Made by a program: the position numbers and the translations under genes. A DNA stretch of 30,473 nucleotides, taken from assembly GCA_023430565.1 (NCBI GenBank), contig JAEZAD010000123.1, forward strand, positions 1 through 30,473, in the 5' to 3' direction. Position 1 is the first letter of the stretch, and each line of letters begins with the position of its first letter. This stretch comes from Verrucomicrobiota bacterium. Its GTDB lineage: Bacteria; Verrucomicrobiota; Verrucomicrobiia; Opitutales; Opitutaceae. This document shows positions 30,408 through 30,473 of the stretch, piece after piece. The notes beneath the pieces are model-generated. The model did no database searches. It saw only the letters and a program-made list of their open reading frames with translations, and was not told the DNA's origin.

Positions 30408-30473
30408 TCACCCCTCCTCCACCCGCGGCAACTCCACCTTCTTCGGATCCTTGATCAACACCGACAACAACAC
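30408..30473 (-). CDS. C-terminal end of an unidentified gene (partial)
   Basis: The last 21 codons of a minus-strand frame that runs off the window end, closing LPRVEEG and a TGA stop at 30410-30408. The preceding residues VLLSVLIKDPKK suggest a helix or membrane end followed by a charged tail. Nothing about function can be said, and the frame is too short to be certain that it is coding. Confidence 0.4.
   Translation of the reverse strand: MLLSVLIKDPKKVELPRVEEG

Overview
The window is GC-rich, densely coded DNA without tRNA, rRNA, CRISPR or insertion-sequence genes. Protein content and style (few strong Shine-Dalgarno sites, short repeat tracts confined to gene gaps, an enlarged B-type haem-copper cluster, many signal-transduction genes) suggest a Verrucomicrobiota chromosome, probably of the Opitutus group. 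That assignment is an inference from general resemblance, not from a marker gene.

Layout. (1) 36-5020, plus strand: an outer-membrane beta-barrel, a small secreted phosphate-binding-like domain and two methyl-accepting chemotaxis proteins, the second with a CHASE3-like sensor; a plausible envelope-sensing/taxis unit. (2) 5066-11673: housekeeping and accessory genes: a metallo-beta-lactamase-fold hydrolase divergent from a [4Fe-4S] uracil-DNA glycosylase-like protein (an inverted repeat lies between them), a secreted FKBP isomerase, a RarD-like transporter, a small lipoprotein divergent from a proline-rich membrane protein with four copies of a basic motif, a MarC protein and DusB. (3) 11926-15857: a stand-alone receiver protein, a REC-PAS-PAS-kinase-REC hybrid and a PatB-type C-S lyase. 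(4) 15947-23953: the most interesting region. Six closely spaced minus-strand genes encode a degenerate haem-copper subunit, a 49-residue membrane peptide, a CuA subunit II, a B-type haem-copper subunit I lacking the active-site tyrosine, a SCO protein on an unusual three-helix membrane domain, and a five-part fusion of cytochrome b, two [4Fe-4S] clusters, an MvhD-like domain without cysteines, a membrane helix and an extracytoplasmic domain. Haem O synthase (ctaB) is divergent. The gap between the divergent promoters holds an FNR/DNR-type box at 22968-22981 centred exactly 41.5 bp upstream of the start predicted from a TATAAC -10 box. (5) 24111-30473: a fatty-acid hydroxylase/PAQR fusion, two small heat-shock proteins ending in a strong terminator, an unknown membrane protein, an HTTM-DCC fusion with a small partner, a sterol-desaturase-type hydroxylase and the end of one more gene.

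Reading of region 4. The catalytic subunit keeps all haem and CuB histidines of the B family but has Gln where the covalently cross-linked Tyr sits. Loss of this Tyr is the hallmark of nitric-oxide reductases that evolved from oxygen reductases. With the FNR/DNR-type box, the simplest hypothesis is an anaerobically or NO-induced CuA-containing nitric-oxide reductase of a non-canonical type, served by its own SCO, ctaB and a novel cytochrome b/ferredoxin module. No cytochrome c gene is present, so the electron donor to CuA is open.
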